Below, piece by piece: positions 8,490 to 17,985 of a stretch of DNA of 64,000 nucleotides. The notes under the pieces were generated by a model, which saw only the letters and a list, made by a program, of their open reading frames with translations, did not search any database and had not been told where the DNA came from. The stretch comes from CAZCSK01 sp964501265 (GTDB taxonomy: Bacteria > Actinomycetota > CADDZG01 > JAHWKV01). The stretch is from contig CAZCSK010000003.1 in assembly GCA_964501265.1 (NCBI GenBank), positions 1 to 64,000 of the forward strand, read 5' to 3'. The number at the start of each line of letters is the position of its first letter. Position 1 is the first letter of the stretch. The position numbers and the translations under genes are program-made.

Positions 8490-9152
8490 GTGAATTTGAT
8501 AGCAGCGATTAGAAACAACCGTAAGGCAGCAAGCATGGTATCGAGGGCGGTAATCGTGGCGCTCATGACCGTGCCGACGCTGGTACTGACCGGGGCCTCA
8601 CCGGCTCTGGCCTCCCACGGGCTCGGAGGAGGCACGGTGACCTTCACGGGAACCGCCACCCTGCCCGAGTTCCCTGACCCCACCGGGACAGGCGGTCAGT
8701 TCACGGGCACGGCCAGCGGTTCACTCGACGGCGTTACCCCAACTGTCGGGGGCACCGCGTGGGCGGCGGTCTTTGCTAGCGACACCATGACGGCGAGCTT
8801 CACCTATGACGAGCCCCCAGAGTGCTTGTCGGGGACTGCCGACGGAGAGGGTTGGATAGATGGAGACGCGACGGGGCTATACGGCACGCGAACCGTGATT
8901 GACATCCACATCCACTTCAAGTTCAGTTGGGTGCGGATTGGAACGGCGGCCACCATCACCACCAGGGCCACGGTGGATCTCACCTTCGCAGACCCTCCAC
9001 GCCGGGTGAGGGTGCTTACCGATGTGCCCGATACGGCCACGGCTGTGTTCACTCCGACGGATCCTACGCCGGATGACGATGATTGGTGCGCCGGCGGCCC
9101 TCAGACGGCCACTGTGGTTGGAACGGACCTTATCGTCGGCAACCACCTCTAG
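8490..9152 (+). CDS. secreted protein of unknown function
   Basis: 220 residues from GTG 8490, with AAAGGAG 9 bases upstream. The N-terminus is a long signal peptide (RNNRKA, hydrophobic AVIVALMTVPTLVL, cleavage likely after ALA in SPALASHG). The mature part is Thr/Gly/Asp-rich and beta-strand-like, with a pair of Cys residues (PPECLSG and DDWCAGG) that may form a disulphide. No transmembrane anchor or sorting signal follows. I do not recognise the family. It follows leader element copy 1, and its first codons resemble those of the M23 peptidase gene at 18922. Confidence 0.75.
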   Translation: MNLIAAIRNNRKAASMVSRAVIVALMTVPTLVLTGASPALASHGLGGGTVTFTGTATLPEFPDPTGTGGQFTGTASGSLDGVTPTVGGTAWAAVFASDTMTASFTYDEPPECLSGTADGEGWIDGDATGLYGTRTVIDIHIHFKFSWVRIGTAATITTRATVDLTFADPPRRVRVLTDVPDTATAVFTPTDPTPDDDDWCAGGPQTATVVGTDLIVGNHL

Positions 9153-9186
9153 AAGGGTTGCCTGGCGATTAGCAGAAACAGAGGCG

Positions 9187-12100
9187 ATGATGGGCGCGGA
9201 TAGGGATTCGACCAACAGGCAAGCGGCTGGCCGCTCGCTGAAAGGCCGTCCTTCCCGCGCCCATCGCGCTGCTGGGGTCCTGCTTGCCGTCCTCTTTACC
9301 ACTCTTTCAACGATGCCGCCTGGTGGAGTCGCCGTCGCCCAAACGGATCCGGAAGTAGAAGGAGGGCTCAGGCGCCTGGGATGGCTTTCACCGCCGGATT
9401 GGGCACTTCAGGCTGGCGCTTACGCGAATACGGTTATCGACCCAGCAAACCGGCGCCTTTATTCGTTTCCGTCGCTTGGAAGCGCCGGGAGAGCTGTGGA
9501 GTACGACCTTAACCAGGCGATACCGGGACTGTTGCGATCCTCTGCACCTTTCCCTGCTGGTACCCACCTTAACTTATCTAGGCGAAACTCGGTAGCTTTG
9601 GACGACGATTCCGGACAAGCGATAGGTAATCGCCATCCTCGAGTGTTCTTTATGCAGCAGAACAGTGTCCAGGCGGATCCTTTAATCAACATACTGGATC
9701 TCTCACCAGACGACCCGGCTACCCCGCAGCAGGAGGGGCTAACTCTTTCGCTGGGTTGGAACCTTCGAACAATGCTTCCCGGGTTTGCCCCTCTGGGGAT
9801 CAACTACTCTTCCCAGGACGACCGGCTGTATGTGGTGGGCAATATGACTGTCTCCCAGGCTGTGTATAGTCCTTTGATAGCCGCCGGGGTGCCGGTGGTC
9901 GTGGCCGCGAGTGTGGTACTGGCTATCAAGGTTGAAACCGCCGGCGCCACCGATCCCGATCCGTCGAAGACCGTTGCCTGGGTCCGTCCGGTCGCTCAGT
10001 GCGCCTACCCAATGAACAACTGGGTCAGCGCAGCCTTCATAACCCGCAACAAGAGCGAGACCATGCCTGCCCTTTACTTTGCCTGCGTCAAGAAGGACGG
10101 CCAACCGGGGGAGTCGGGGCTGGTGCGCCTGCGGATCACCCCCACGGCCGACCAGACCGCCGCCGCTTCGTTTCCGGTCGAGTTCTTCCCGATATCGGGC
10201 AGCTATTTTGGCGGCAGCAGCACAGGGGGGGATAACGGCCAGCTCAACGGCCTTGCCGACTTCGACTTCGTCTCTGAGCGCTTTTTCATGCTCTCGGTAT
10301 CGGCCAGGACCCCAGGAGTCTGGGTGTTCGACGGCAAGCTCTCGGCCTGGGTGGGGTTCGCCGCCAACGACGACAACCGCAACCTGGGGATGTCGGTCAA
10401 CCAGGCAAACGGCCACGTCTACAGCATGGACGGCGACCTAGAGGGTATCCGGGTGTTCGATGGACGAGCCACCCCATTGCCCAACGGCAGGGCATTTTCG
10501 GGATTCCATCCCAGGCAGTACCAACAGTATTTGGTCGACCCCGAAACTAACCGCCTGTTTGTAGTCACGAGGACAGACGTCCCGGCAGGATTTGGGGTGG
10601 GATCGCAGCAGGATGGTGTCCAGGTTCTCTTAGACGAGACTGCCTCGGTGGACCCCCTGCCGACGGGTTACGACGCCCTGACGGCGGATGTTGCCGAAAA
10701 CTCATACACGCGGACTGTTTTTGCGGGAACGGCGGGCGGCTTTGGGGTCCGAAGTCTCTTAGTGGGCGGCTGCGGAGGCCTCGAATCGTCCGGGATCGCC
10801 GGTGCATGCCTGGGGGCGGCCTCGGACCAAAGTTTAAACCCCGCAGACCGAGGATTCATCGCTGCTCGAGTGCCCGAGGTAGATGTCCGGGAGAGTGGGG
10901 CGGTAGCGACGGCCCAGTCGTTGATTTTGGACAGTAACACTGCGTCGGACTGGCAGACCCGGCAGCCAACCCAGACCGCTAGAGATTGGCCCTGGTCTCC
11001 CGCCTTATGTGCCGACCCGCAAGCAAAGCCGACTGACACCGTGACCGCCCCAGCTGGGGAGTCTCGGGTAACCTGTAGCTCCTCCAACAGTTCGGCTTCA
11101 GCATCCTCTTTCTACGGGGAGGTCTTCTCTGCAGAGGGAGTGTCTGTCCGTTCCGCGTCGACCGATGTCTCGGTCTTCCGCGATACGGTAACCGGCACCG
11201 TCACCAGCGTCCGCGCTGTCGCGAAAGGCGTAGAGCTGTCGGTACCCGGGCAGGGGTCGATAACGATCGGCCGGATAGTAAATGAAGCGTGGACCATCGC
11301 CCACGGGTTGCCGGGCAGCGCGGACCGGGGCTGGCGGCGGCGGCTCGAGGGCGTGATACTCAAAGATTCCTCCGGCACGACTCAAACAGTCGAGGCTTGC
11401 GAGGAAAGCTCCCTTGTGAAAAGAAACTCCTGCGACCAACTCATCGCCGCGATGAACGAGTCGCTTGGGGTCAGGATGAGAATAAGGCTCCCCGAACCTG
11501 AACTGACCAAGACTCCCAAGGGCGCATTCTCGGGGATACGCCAGAGCGAGGGCGATTTCAGGGAAGGGGAGACGGTTCTCAACCAGGGCACCAGCTTTTC
11601 GGATGAGAACAACAAACGTCCCGCACCTGCCCTGGAGGTCGTAGTTTTCAACGACTCGGCAGAAAAGTCGCGCCTGGTCATGCAGTTCGCAGCCGTTCAG
11701 GCCAGCTCCATTTACACGATCTCGTGCCCCGAGCCGAACAGTATCGTCGGTAAGCAATGCCTGCCTCCCCCCGGGTCTCTCACTATTAGGTTGGGCGACA
11801 GGGTGCAGGATCCTGATGCCTGGGATCCCGCATACGCGCTCTCGGGAGGCCTCTTCAAAGTCTATTCCGACACCAACTCCGACGGAGTCCTGGATCCGAT
11901 CGTGGACATGCTCGCCGAGATTCCTGACGGTGGGGCGGCGACATGTGTATCCGGTGACGGATCGGGGAATTGTCAGTTCGAACTCTCACCGGGCGATTAC
12001 GTCATCCATCAGGCGGCGGCGCCGCCCGGCTACGCCACCGGTCCGGACTACCCTCCGGTGGAAGACCGGCCGTTCACCATCGAGCCCGAGTTCGCCTACA

Positions 12101-13179
12101 CCGTCGACTTCGTGAACCTGCGGGCAATCGGGTCAATAGAGATCACATTGGCCGATGCCGCAACCAAGAAGCCGCTGCAAGGTGGGGTTTTCGAGGTCTT
12201 CGCCGACAATGGCGACGAGAAGGTGGGTGATGGCGACCTCTTATTCGCCACCTGTTCCACCGACGAGGAGGGTGCCTGTCCCTTAACTCTGGCATCGCAA
12301 ACCCAAGGCCCCACAAACACGGTCGTTGAGGTGCCTTTTGGCACTTATGTCATCCACCAGAAGCAAGCGCCTCGCGACTACCTCGTGGCCGAACAAGACG
12401 CGGCGGTGACTCTGGAGCTTCCCGGACAAGTGGCCAAGGCGTCGTTTACCAACGCCCTCGGTATCGCTGGGATCCTGATCGCGCTAAGCGACGACGCGCT
12501 GCCTCCCAAACCTCTCGCGGGAAGCGTTTTCGAGACCTACGAGGGCGGGGCTTCGACTGCCGGCAGGACGAAGCTGGCTTCCTGCACTACCAATGCCACC
12601 GGAATTTGCATCTTTAGGTCCGCCGACGTTGCTTCTCCTAATGGGTCGCTAATCGAGGTGATCCCGGAGTGCCGGGAGGAGGAAGAGGAAAGGTGTCTGC
12701 CGACCGAGTTGGGAACCCTTGACTCCTCCGAGGGCCCCCTCATCATTGTTCGCCCAGGCTCGTATGTAGTGCACCAAGGTACTGCCCCTGCCGGGTACAA
12801 GACCGCCGAGGACCTCGCCTTAGATCTCGGCCCCGGGCAGGCGGCGGCGATCGTCTTTAGGAACGGCGTTCTTGCGTCTTCGGGCAGCGTGAGTGTGAAC
12901 CCTACCCCCGACACAGAGACAGTTGTTGAGTACGAGAAGCCGCAAGCTTCGGCGCCTGCACCGACCTTGCAGGCCCAGCCGGTCTACACGCGCGGCGGGA
13001 CCCTCCCGGAGAAGATCTTCCGTGCGCCGGTCGACGCCTTCAAGTTTATCGTCCGCTACCCTCAAGAAGCGGCCCTTTTTGCAGGGATCCTGCTGCTGTT
13101 CGTGGCGGCAGCCTCGATGCTCTGGCGTCGGAGCTTGCTGGCTCGAACCATTGCCAGCCCCGCACTAGGCAGCTCGTGA
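9187..13179 (+). CDS. large surface protein: propeller-like head, three SpaA-like repeats, C-terminal membrane anchor
   Basis: 1330 residues from ATG 9187; the second ATG at 9190 is equally possible. Signal peptide at residues 28-55 (AAGVLLAVLFTTLSTMPPGG, cleavage near VAQ). Residues about 60-500 contain repeats of the kind DPxxNRLFVV and VNQANGHVYSMDG that suggest a beta-propeller. Three prealbumin-like (SpaA/Cna-B) repeats lie at about 864-978, 982-1090 and 1092-1228. Each has GGxFxVY/F and an E-box-like segment of the form Y-V-hydrophobic-HQxxAPxxY. A membrane helix at 1294-1313 with a WRRS stop-transfer anchors it. There is no LPxTG. The gene overlaps the binding-protein gene by 4 bases (GTGA), implying one operon with the amino-acid importer. 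Confidence 0.8.
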   Translation: MMGADRDSTNRQAAGRSLKGRPSRAHRAAGVLLAVLFTTLSTMPPGGVAVAQTDPEVEGGLRRLGWLSPPDWALQAGAYANTVIDPANRRLYSFPSLGSAGRAVEYDLNQAIPGLLRSSAPFPAGTHLNLSRRNSVALDDDSGQAIGNRHPRVFFMQQNSVQADPLINILDLSPDDPATPQQEGLTLSLGWNLRTMLPGFAPLGINYSSQDDRLYVVGNMTVSQAVYSPLIAAGVPVVVAASVVLAIKVETAGATDPDPSKTVAWVRPVAQCAYPMNNWVSAAFITRNKSETMPALYFACVKKDGQPGESGLVRLRITPTADQTAAASFPVEFFPISGSYFGGSSTGGDNGQLNGLADFDFVSERFFMLSVSARTPGVWVFDGKLSAWVGFAANDDNRNLGMSVNQANGHVYSMDGDLEGIRVFDGRATPLPNGRAFSGFHPRQYQQYLVDPETNRLFVVTRTDVPAGFGVGSQQDGVQVLLDETASVDPLPTGYDALTADVAENSYTRTVFAGTAGGFGVRSLLVGGCGGLESSGIAGACLGAASDQSLNPADRGFIAARVPEVDVRESGAVATAQSLILDSNTASDWQTRQPTQTARDWPWSPALCADPQAKPTDTVTAPAGESRVTCSSSNSSASASSFYGEVFSAEGVSVRSASTDVSVFRDTVTGTVTSVRAVAKGVELSVPGQGSITIGRIVNEAWTIAHGLPGSADRGWRRRLEGVILKDSSGTTQTVEACEESSLVKRNSCDQLIAAMNESLGVRMRIRLPEPELTKTPKGAFSGIRQSEGDFREGETVLNQGTSFSDENNKRPAPALEVVVFNDSAEKSRLVMQFAAVQASSIYTISCPEPNSIVGKQCLPPPGSLTIRLGDRVQDPDAWDPAYALSGGLFKVYSDTNSDGVLDPIVDMLAEIPDGGAATCVSGDGSGNCQFELSPGDYVIHQAAAPPGYATGPDYPPVEDRPFTIEPEFAYTVDFVNLRAIGSIEITLADAATKKPLQGGVFEVFADNGDEKVGDGDLLFATCSTDEEGACPLTLASQTQGPTNTVVEVPFGTYVIHQKQAPRDYLVAEQDAAVTLELPGQVAKASFTNALGIAGILIALSDDALPPKPLAGSVFETYEGGASTAGRTKLASCTTNATGICIFRSADVASPNGSLIEVIPECREEEEERCLPTELGTLDSSEGPLIIVRPGSYVVHQGTAPAGYKTAEDLALDLGPGQAAAIVFRNGVLASSGSVSVNPTPDTETVVEYEKPQASAPAPTLQAQPVYTRGGTLPEKIFRAPVDAFKFIVRYPQEAALFAGILLLFVAAASMLWRRSLLARTIASPALGSS

Positions 13180-14897
13180 GTCAGGACGCGGTTACTATCG
13201 AGCAGGCAGCGACAAGGACGTCCTGGCTTAACAAGGCGTCCGGTCCGCTCTGGATGAAACTGGCGGCAGTATTTCTCGCGGGGGGCCTCCTCGGCGCGAT
13301 CTCGGTTATCCAGGTCGTGCCTTCGGAGTCGATATCGACTTCAGCTGGCCCTCTTTTAAGCAAGGAAGAGGCGGAGAAAGTTGCCCTCGGCGATCCGGGG
13401 GCCACCGTTGAGGAGGTCCGTGACTCGAAGGGCAACGTTATCGGCTACCGGACAGTTCGGCATCCCGGGAGCGCAGGAAGCACGGCGACTGCCGGGACGG
13501 GCGGAACTTCGGGCTCCGGGGCTCTTTTGGCCGGAGCGGCGGGGACCGGCGGGGCGGGATCCTCCACAGGGGGCGGCTCCTCAGGTGGCACCTCAGGCGG
13601 TGGAACGGGCACTGGATGCAGCGGTGGAGCCACCGCCACCGGGGTCACCAGTTCGAAGATCGTCCTTGGCGTCGCCACGGTCCAGGACGGTATCGGCAAA
13701 GACTTCCTGGGAGAGATGTCTCTCGGGATGGAGGCGGCCAGGATCAAGGCTGGAAAGATCTGCGGCCGGGAGTTGGTGATGAACTACCGCTCCACCAAAT
13801 GGGAGGAGCCGCAGCTCGGACTGGGTCTCATCAAAAACTTCATCGAAGGGACCTCCGCTGTCGGCGGCCCCACCTTTGCCCTTGCGGTTGTCCCCCAATC
13901 TGAGGGGCTTCGACTGGCAATCAAGAGCGGTGACATTAACGGATCCAACAACCCGAAAGGCCCAATCCCGGTCGTCGGCACAGGCGGGATGCTGGTCGGC
14001 GAGCACTTGGAGGGCTGGGACTGGCCGGTGGCGGTCTCCTCGGCTTCTTCGGCGCGGATAATGGCCCTCAACGCCTACAACCGGATGAGTGCTGCGTCTG
14101 ACCCTGACGCGACTAAATCCTCAAGCTACAGCATCGTCTTCGACAACAACTATCGCTTTGGGGCGGAAGCCGCTGAGGCGTTCAACAATGAGGTGAAGCG
14201 AATCACCGGGAGCAGCGTCCCCGGCTATAGCTCAGCCCACGGGTGCAGCAGAATCTCCTCAGAACTCGGCACGAGCTTTTGTGGAGTCGTTGCCGGACAA
14301 TCGAGCTACGGGACCCAGGTCCAAAATTTCCAAAAGGGCAAGTTCGTGGCTTTGTTCCTGGAGCCGGCGACCGCGCTTGCCTGGATGAATTCGAGTGGAC
14401 CGCAGCCCTCGCAGGTGACCTACGGAGTCGGCGCCGGCCAGCCGCTGTTCACCAGGGCCTTCGGGTCCGCCTGCCAGGTCAAATGCCACGGTATGTGGGT
14501 GTGGAGCGGCTACAAGCCTTACATCGAGACCTACAAGAACGATGCTGCGGTGCGCGACTTCGTGACCGACCTGGAGTCGATCAGTACGACGGCAGATCCG
14601 TACAACCAGTTCACCGAGGGTGCCTACCTCGGGATGCAGGTTCTGATAAAGGCCCTCAGGAATGTGGGGGGGCCGCTTACCCGTCCGGCGCTCCGAGACG
14701 CTCTCAACTCCCTTTCTTTAAGTGGAACCACATCGCTGCAAGGTACGCTCGCTTGGAGCGCGGGTAACCACTTCCCGGCCGCTACCATGAGGGCGTTTGA
14801 GTTTCAATACCAGGGGACCTTCAGTTGTTGTCGGGAAAAGGACATAACTGTAGACCCCAACCCCCAGGGAACGGCCGCAGGGGTGCCGCTGCCATAA
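13176..14897 (+). CDS. membrane-anchored periplasmic-binding-protein-like receptor of Liv-type ABC importer
   Basis: 573 residues from GTG 13176, translationally coupled to the surface-protein gene. An uncleaved-looking membrane helix (WMKLAAVFLAGGLLGAISV, about 26-44) replaces the usual lipoprotein signal. Next comes a Gly/Ser/Thr-rich tether (about 95-150), then a type-1 periplasmic binding fold: ITSSKIVLGVATVQDG-type opening, GMEAARIKAG, and YNQFTEGAYLGMQVLIKAL near the end. Liv/AmiC-family receptors bind branched-chain amino acids, amides or related ligands and deliver them to the permease encoded next. Ligand specificity cannot be read from the sequence. Anchoring by a helix and flexible tether suits a wall-spanning monoderm. 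Confidence 0.85.
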   Translation: MSQDAVTIEQAATRTSWLNKASGPLWMKLAAVFLAGGLLGAISVIQVVPSESISTSAGPLLSKEEAEKVALGDPGATVEEVRDSKGNVIGYRTVRHPGSAGSTATAGTGGTSGSGALLAGAAGTGGAGSSTGGGSSGGTSGGGTGTGCSGGATATGVTSSKIVLGVATVQDGIGKDFLGEMSLGMEAARIKAGKICGRELVMNYRSTKWEEPQLGLGLIKNFIEGTSAVGGPTFALAVVPQSEGLRLAIKSGDINGSNNPKGPIPVVGTGGMLVGEHLEGWDWPVAVSSASSARIMALNAYNRMSAASDPDATKSSSYSIVFDNNYRFGAEAAEAFNNEVKRITGSSVPGYSSAHGCSRISSELGTSFCGVVAGQSSYGTQVQNFQKGKFVALFLEPATALAWMNSSGPQPSQVTYGVGAGQPLFTRAFGSACQVKCHGMWVWSGYKPYIETYKNDAAVRDFVTDLESISTTADPYNQFTEGAYLGMQVLIKALRNVGGPLTRPALRDALNSLSLSGTTSLQGTLAWSAGNHFPAATMRAFEFQYQGTFSCCREKDITVDPNPQGTAAGVPLP

Positions 14898-14898
14898 G

Positions 14899-17800
14899 AT
14901 GTCGCTCCTGCTCACCTATGCGCTCCTCTCGATCCCGCTGATTGGCGCCTATGCCCTGTTCTCGCTGGGAATCTCGCTGATCTACCGGGCTTCGCGCGTT
15001 CTTAACCTTGCTCACGGCGCAATGGCAATGATTCCTGCGTACCTTGCTTACGCGATTGTCAAGGCGGGTAAGCCGATGACGGTTGCGCTTCCCGTGGCAG
15101 TTGTTTGCGGAGCAGCTCTGGGTGTGTGGGTGGAGCATACTTTCGTCCGCAGACTCCGCAGGCAGGGGCCCACCGCACAGACGGTGGGGACGGTGGCGGT
15201 GACGGGGCTTCTCATCACTTTGGCCGCGAGCATTTGGGGCAACACTCCGCTCCTGGCGCCTGCCGTGTTCCCGGACGGCCGCATAAACATAGGGCAGGCG
15301 GGGGTTCGCTATGGGGAGCTGGGGCTCCTGGGCGCCGCCGTCGTCGTTTCGCTCGCACTCTTTGCCTTTTTTCGCTTCACAGACTGGGGACTTGCCATGC
15401 GAGGGGCGGCGGGGAACCGGCGGGCGGCAGCGCTTATGGGGATCGACCCCGACCGGGCCGCCTCGGCGGCTTGGGCCCTTGGAGGAGGAATGGCGGCCCT
15501 TGCCGGGGTACTTCTTGCCTCCGTCACTAACCTTGACCCCTACACACTCTCGCTGCAGGTTCTTCCGGGATTTGTAGCGGCTCTGATAGGAGGGCTCTTG
15601 AGCCTTCCGGGGGCCCTGGTCGGCGCGGTGGTGGCCGGCCTCGCCTTCGGCCTGGTCCCGTTGATGGGGAATCTTCCGCTGATTGGAGGGGTCATGGGCT
15701 CCTCCGGATCCCCCCAATTGGTGTTGACCCTTCTCGTTCTGGTCGTAATGGCGCTCAGAGGCCGGCGGATAGTGGGTGTGGAGGCGGCAGAGGGGGGCCT
15801 GGTGGCTGCGGGTTCGTCTTTCGGCAAGCGCCGCCGCCGCGGGATGGGGCCGGTATTTGCGCTGGTCGCGATAGCGATGGTTTTCTGGCCGCACTTCGCC
15901 TCTTTCTCGATGCTCGGCACGACCCTACTTGCGATTTCGCTGGCGCTCGCAGCGATCTCGGTGGTGGTTCTTACCGGCTGGGTTGGTCAAATCTCCCTGG
16001 CTCAGGCAAGCTTCGTAGGGATCGGGGCGCTGGTGAGCGGGATCGCGGTGCGTGCGACTGGCATCGGGTTTCCCTTGAGCCTGGTGATTGGGGCGGCGGC
16101 AGCGGGGCTTGTAGCGGGGGTGCTTGGTTTGGTGGCGCTTCGGGTCCGCGGGCTCTACCTGGCGGTGGCTACGCTGGTATTTGCTTGGATGACCGACACC
16201 TTCTTGTTCCGGACCCCATGGATGGGAGCGCAGACGGGCACATCCACCATCCCCGGCCAACGGCTGGGAAGGCCGGGAGGCTACCCCACGCTCGACCTCA
16301 ACAGCAGCAAGACCCTCTATTACGTGATGGCTGCAGTCCTGATTCTCGTTGTGTTCGCCCTCGCCAACCTAAAAGACACGAAGATCGGGCGGGCGTTTTT
16401 CGCGGTGCGTGGATCGGAGATGGCCGCCGCATCGCTCGGGATCGACGTTACTCGCTACAAGCTCATCGCCTTCGCCCTGGCAGGGACCATCGCCGGAATC
16501 GCGGGAAACCTGATCATGACCCAGCAACGCGCGGTCGTCCCAGGGCAGTTCGTCTTCACCGTCTCCCTTCAGTATCTCGCGATCGCGGTGGTCGGAGGGC
16601 TCGGGAGCCTCGGCGGAGCGATCGTCTCCGGGGCGCTGTTCGCCTCGCTCAACTTACTGTTCTTGCGGTTTACCTTTTTGACCGGCTGGCTTGATGTGGT
16701 CTCGACCGGGCTTTTGGCAATTGTGCTTCTGACCTACCCAGGAGGGCTTGCGGCCATCCCAGGGTCGGTGGGCAGAGTTTTGGACCGCCACAAAGCTGCG
16801 CTTTACCGCGCGGCCGGGACGGTTCTCCCCGCCCTCCGGCCTGCCGCATGGGTGTTTCGGCCGGTCGTGCTTGCGGTGGGGAAGGCGCTTGCAGGCGCGT
16901 CAAGGATCTTCGGTGCAATATTCCTTTTACTCGGGCGCGCAATCGGCGCCGCATACAAGAATGTCCCGCTTCTATCTCGCCTTCGTCCCAAGCCGCACGC
17001 CCCGCGCCCCGGCGCCGCGGAGGACTGGTTCGCGGACGCCAAGTCTGCATTCGTGTCGGCGGCCGGGCCGGTACAAACCATTTCTTTGGGAGACGGTTCC
17101 CGCGTGCTCAAGCTGTCCGAGCTGGCGGGCAAGTCCTTAAATCTCCCGATCAAGCGCGGTGACCGGCGTCCTCTGCTTGAGGCCGAGACCGTGACCGTTC
17201 GGTTCGGCGGATTGACCGCGGTTAACGACGCATCGCTTACCGTAAGAGACGGCGAGATCGTAGGACTGATCGGTCCCAACGGCGCAGGGAAGACGACTCT
17301 TTTCAACGCCATCCTCGGGCTCAACGATCCTGCCTCGGGCGCAATTCGACTTCACGGCCACGACGCCACCTCTTTATCGCCGAACCTTAGGGCTCGGCTC
17401 GGGGTAGCCCGCACCTTCCAGGTCCTTCAGCTTTTCGCGGGGCTCACCGTTTTCGACAACCTACTCGTAGGCACTCACATGAACGACCGCTCGGGTTTCG
17501 TCTCCAATCTGGTCGCCTCGCGGGCGACGCTCATCGCCGAGGAAAGGTCGAGGGACCGCGTGCGCAAGGTGCTCACGCTTTTGGACCTCGAAGAAGAGGC
17601 GCCGCTTCCGGTGAGAGGGCTCCCGTTCGGGGTGCTGCGCATGGTGGAGCTGGGGCGAGCCCTGGCCACCGGCGCGCGTCTGTTGCTCTTGGACGAGCCC
17701 GCTTCGGGCTTGAACGAGGCCGAGACCGACCGTCTCTCAGAGGTGATCAAAGGAATGCGCGCCCTTGGCGTGACCGTGCTTCTTATCGAGCACGACGTGA

Positions 17801-17985
17801 GGATGGTGACCGGCGTCTGCGATTACATCTATGTTCTTGACCAGGGGCGGATCATCGCCGAGGGAACCCCGGCGGATATACAGCGAGATCCCAAAGTGAT
17901 TGCCGCCTACTTGGGCGGCGAAGAGGCGCCGGACGAGCAGGGCGAAGATGCGACCGCTCGCGCCAAGGCGGAGGTTCGCTCCTGA
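14899..17985 (+). CDS. single-chain LivH-LivM-LivG fusion of branched-chain amino-acid ABC importer
   Basis: 1028 residues. Residues about 1-310 are a LivH-type permease (SLIYRASRVLNLAHGAMAM, WGLAMRGAAGNRRAAALMGI). About 315-640 are a LivM-type permease (GQISLAQASFVGIGA, LRVRGLYLAVATL, AVRGSEMAAASLGID). A linker of about 115 residues is followed from about 757 by a LivG-type ATPase with Walker A GPNGAGKTT and Walker B LLLLDEPASGL. The ABC signature is unusual: the usual LSxGQ stretch reads LPFGVLRMVELGRAL. The three parts are normally separate genes, so this is a fusion of three subunits; LivF remains separate. The frame is open throughout, so it is not a stop-codon artefact. Role: ATP-driven uptake of branched-chain or related amino acids across the membrane. 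Confidence 0.9.
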   Translation: MSLLLTYALLSIPLIGAYALFSLGISLIYRASRVLNLAHGAMAMIPAYLAYAIVKAGKPMTVALPVAVVCGAALGVWVEHTFVRRLRRQGPTAQTVGTVAVTGLLITLAASIWGNTPLLAPAVFPDGRINIGQAGVRYGELGLLGAAVVVSLALFAFFRFTDWGLAMRGAAGNRRAAALMGIDPDRAASAAWALGGGMAALAGVLLASVTNLDPYTLSLQVLPGFVAALIGGLLSLPGALVGAVVAGLAFGLVPLMGNLPLIGGVMGSSGSPQLVLTLLVLVVMALRGRRIVGVEAAEGGLVAAGSSFGKRRRRGMGPVFALVAIAMVFWPHFASFSMLGTTLLAISLALAAISVVVLTGWVGQISLAQASFVGIGALVSGIAVRATGIGFPLSLVIGAAAAGLVAGVLGLVALRVRGLYLAVATLVFAWMTDTFLFRTPWMGAQTGTSTIPGQRLGRPGGYPTLDLNSSKTLYYVMAAVLILVVFALANLKDTKIGRAFFAVRGSEMAAASLGIDVTRYKLIAFALAGTIAGIAGNLIMTQQRAVVPGQFVFTVSLQYLAIAVVGGLGSLGGAIVSGALFASLNLLFLRFTFLTGWLDVVSTGLLAIVLLTYPGGLAAIPGSVGRVLDRHKAALYRAAGTVLPALRPAAWVFRPVVLAVGKALAGASRIFGAIFLLLGRAIGAAYKNVPLLSRLRPKPHAPRPGAAEDWFADAKSAFVSAAGPVQTISLGDGSRVLKLSELAGKSLNLPIKRGDRRPLLEAETVTVRFGGLTAVNDASLTVRDGEIVGLIGPNGAGKTTLFNAILGLNDPASGAIRLHGHDATSLSPNLRARLGVARTFQVLQLFAGLTVFDNLLVGTHMNDRSGFVSNLVASRATLIAEERSRDRVRKVLTLLDLEEEAPLPVRGLPFGVLRMVELGRALATGARLLLLDEPASGLNEAETDRLSEVIKGMRALGVTVLLIEHDVRMVTGVCDYIYVLDQGRIIAEGTPADIQRDPKVIAAYLGGEEAPDEQGEDATARAKAEVRS

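Noticed and set aside
9187..13179. LPxTG sorting signal in the large surface protein
   Set aside because: The GTLPEKIF stretch before the C-terminal helix lacks the LPxTG motif; anchoring is by the membrane helix.
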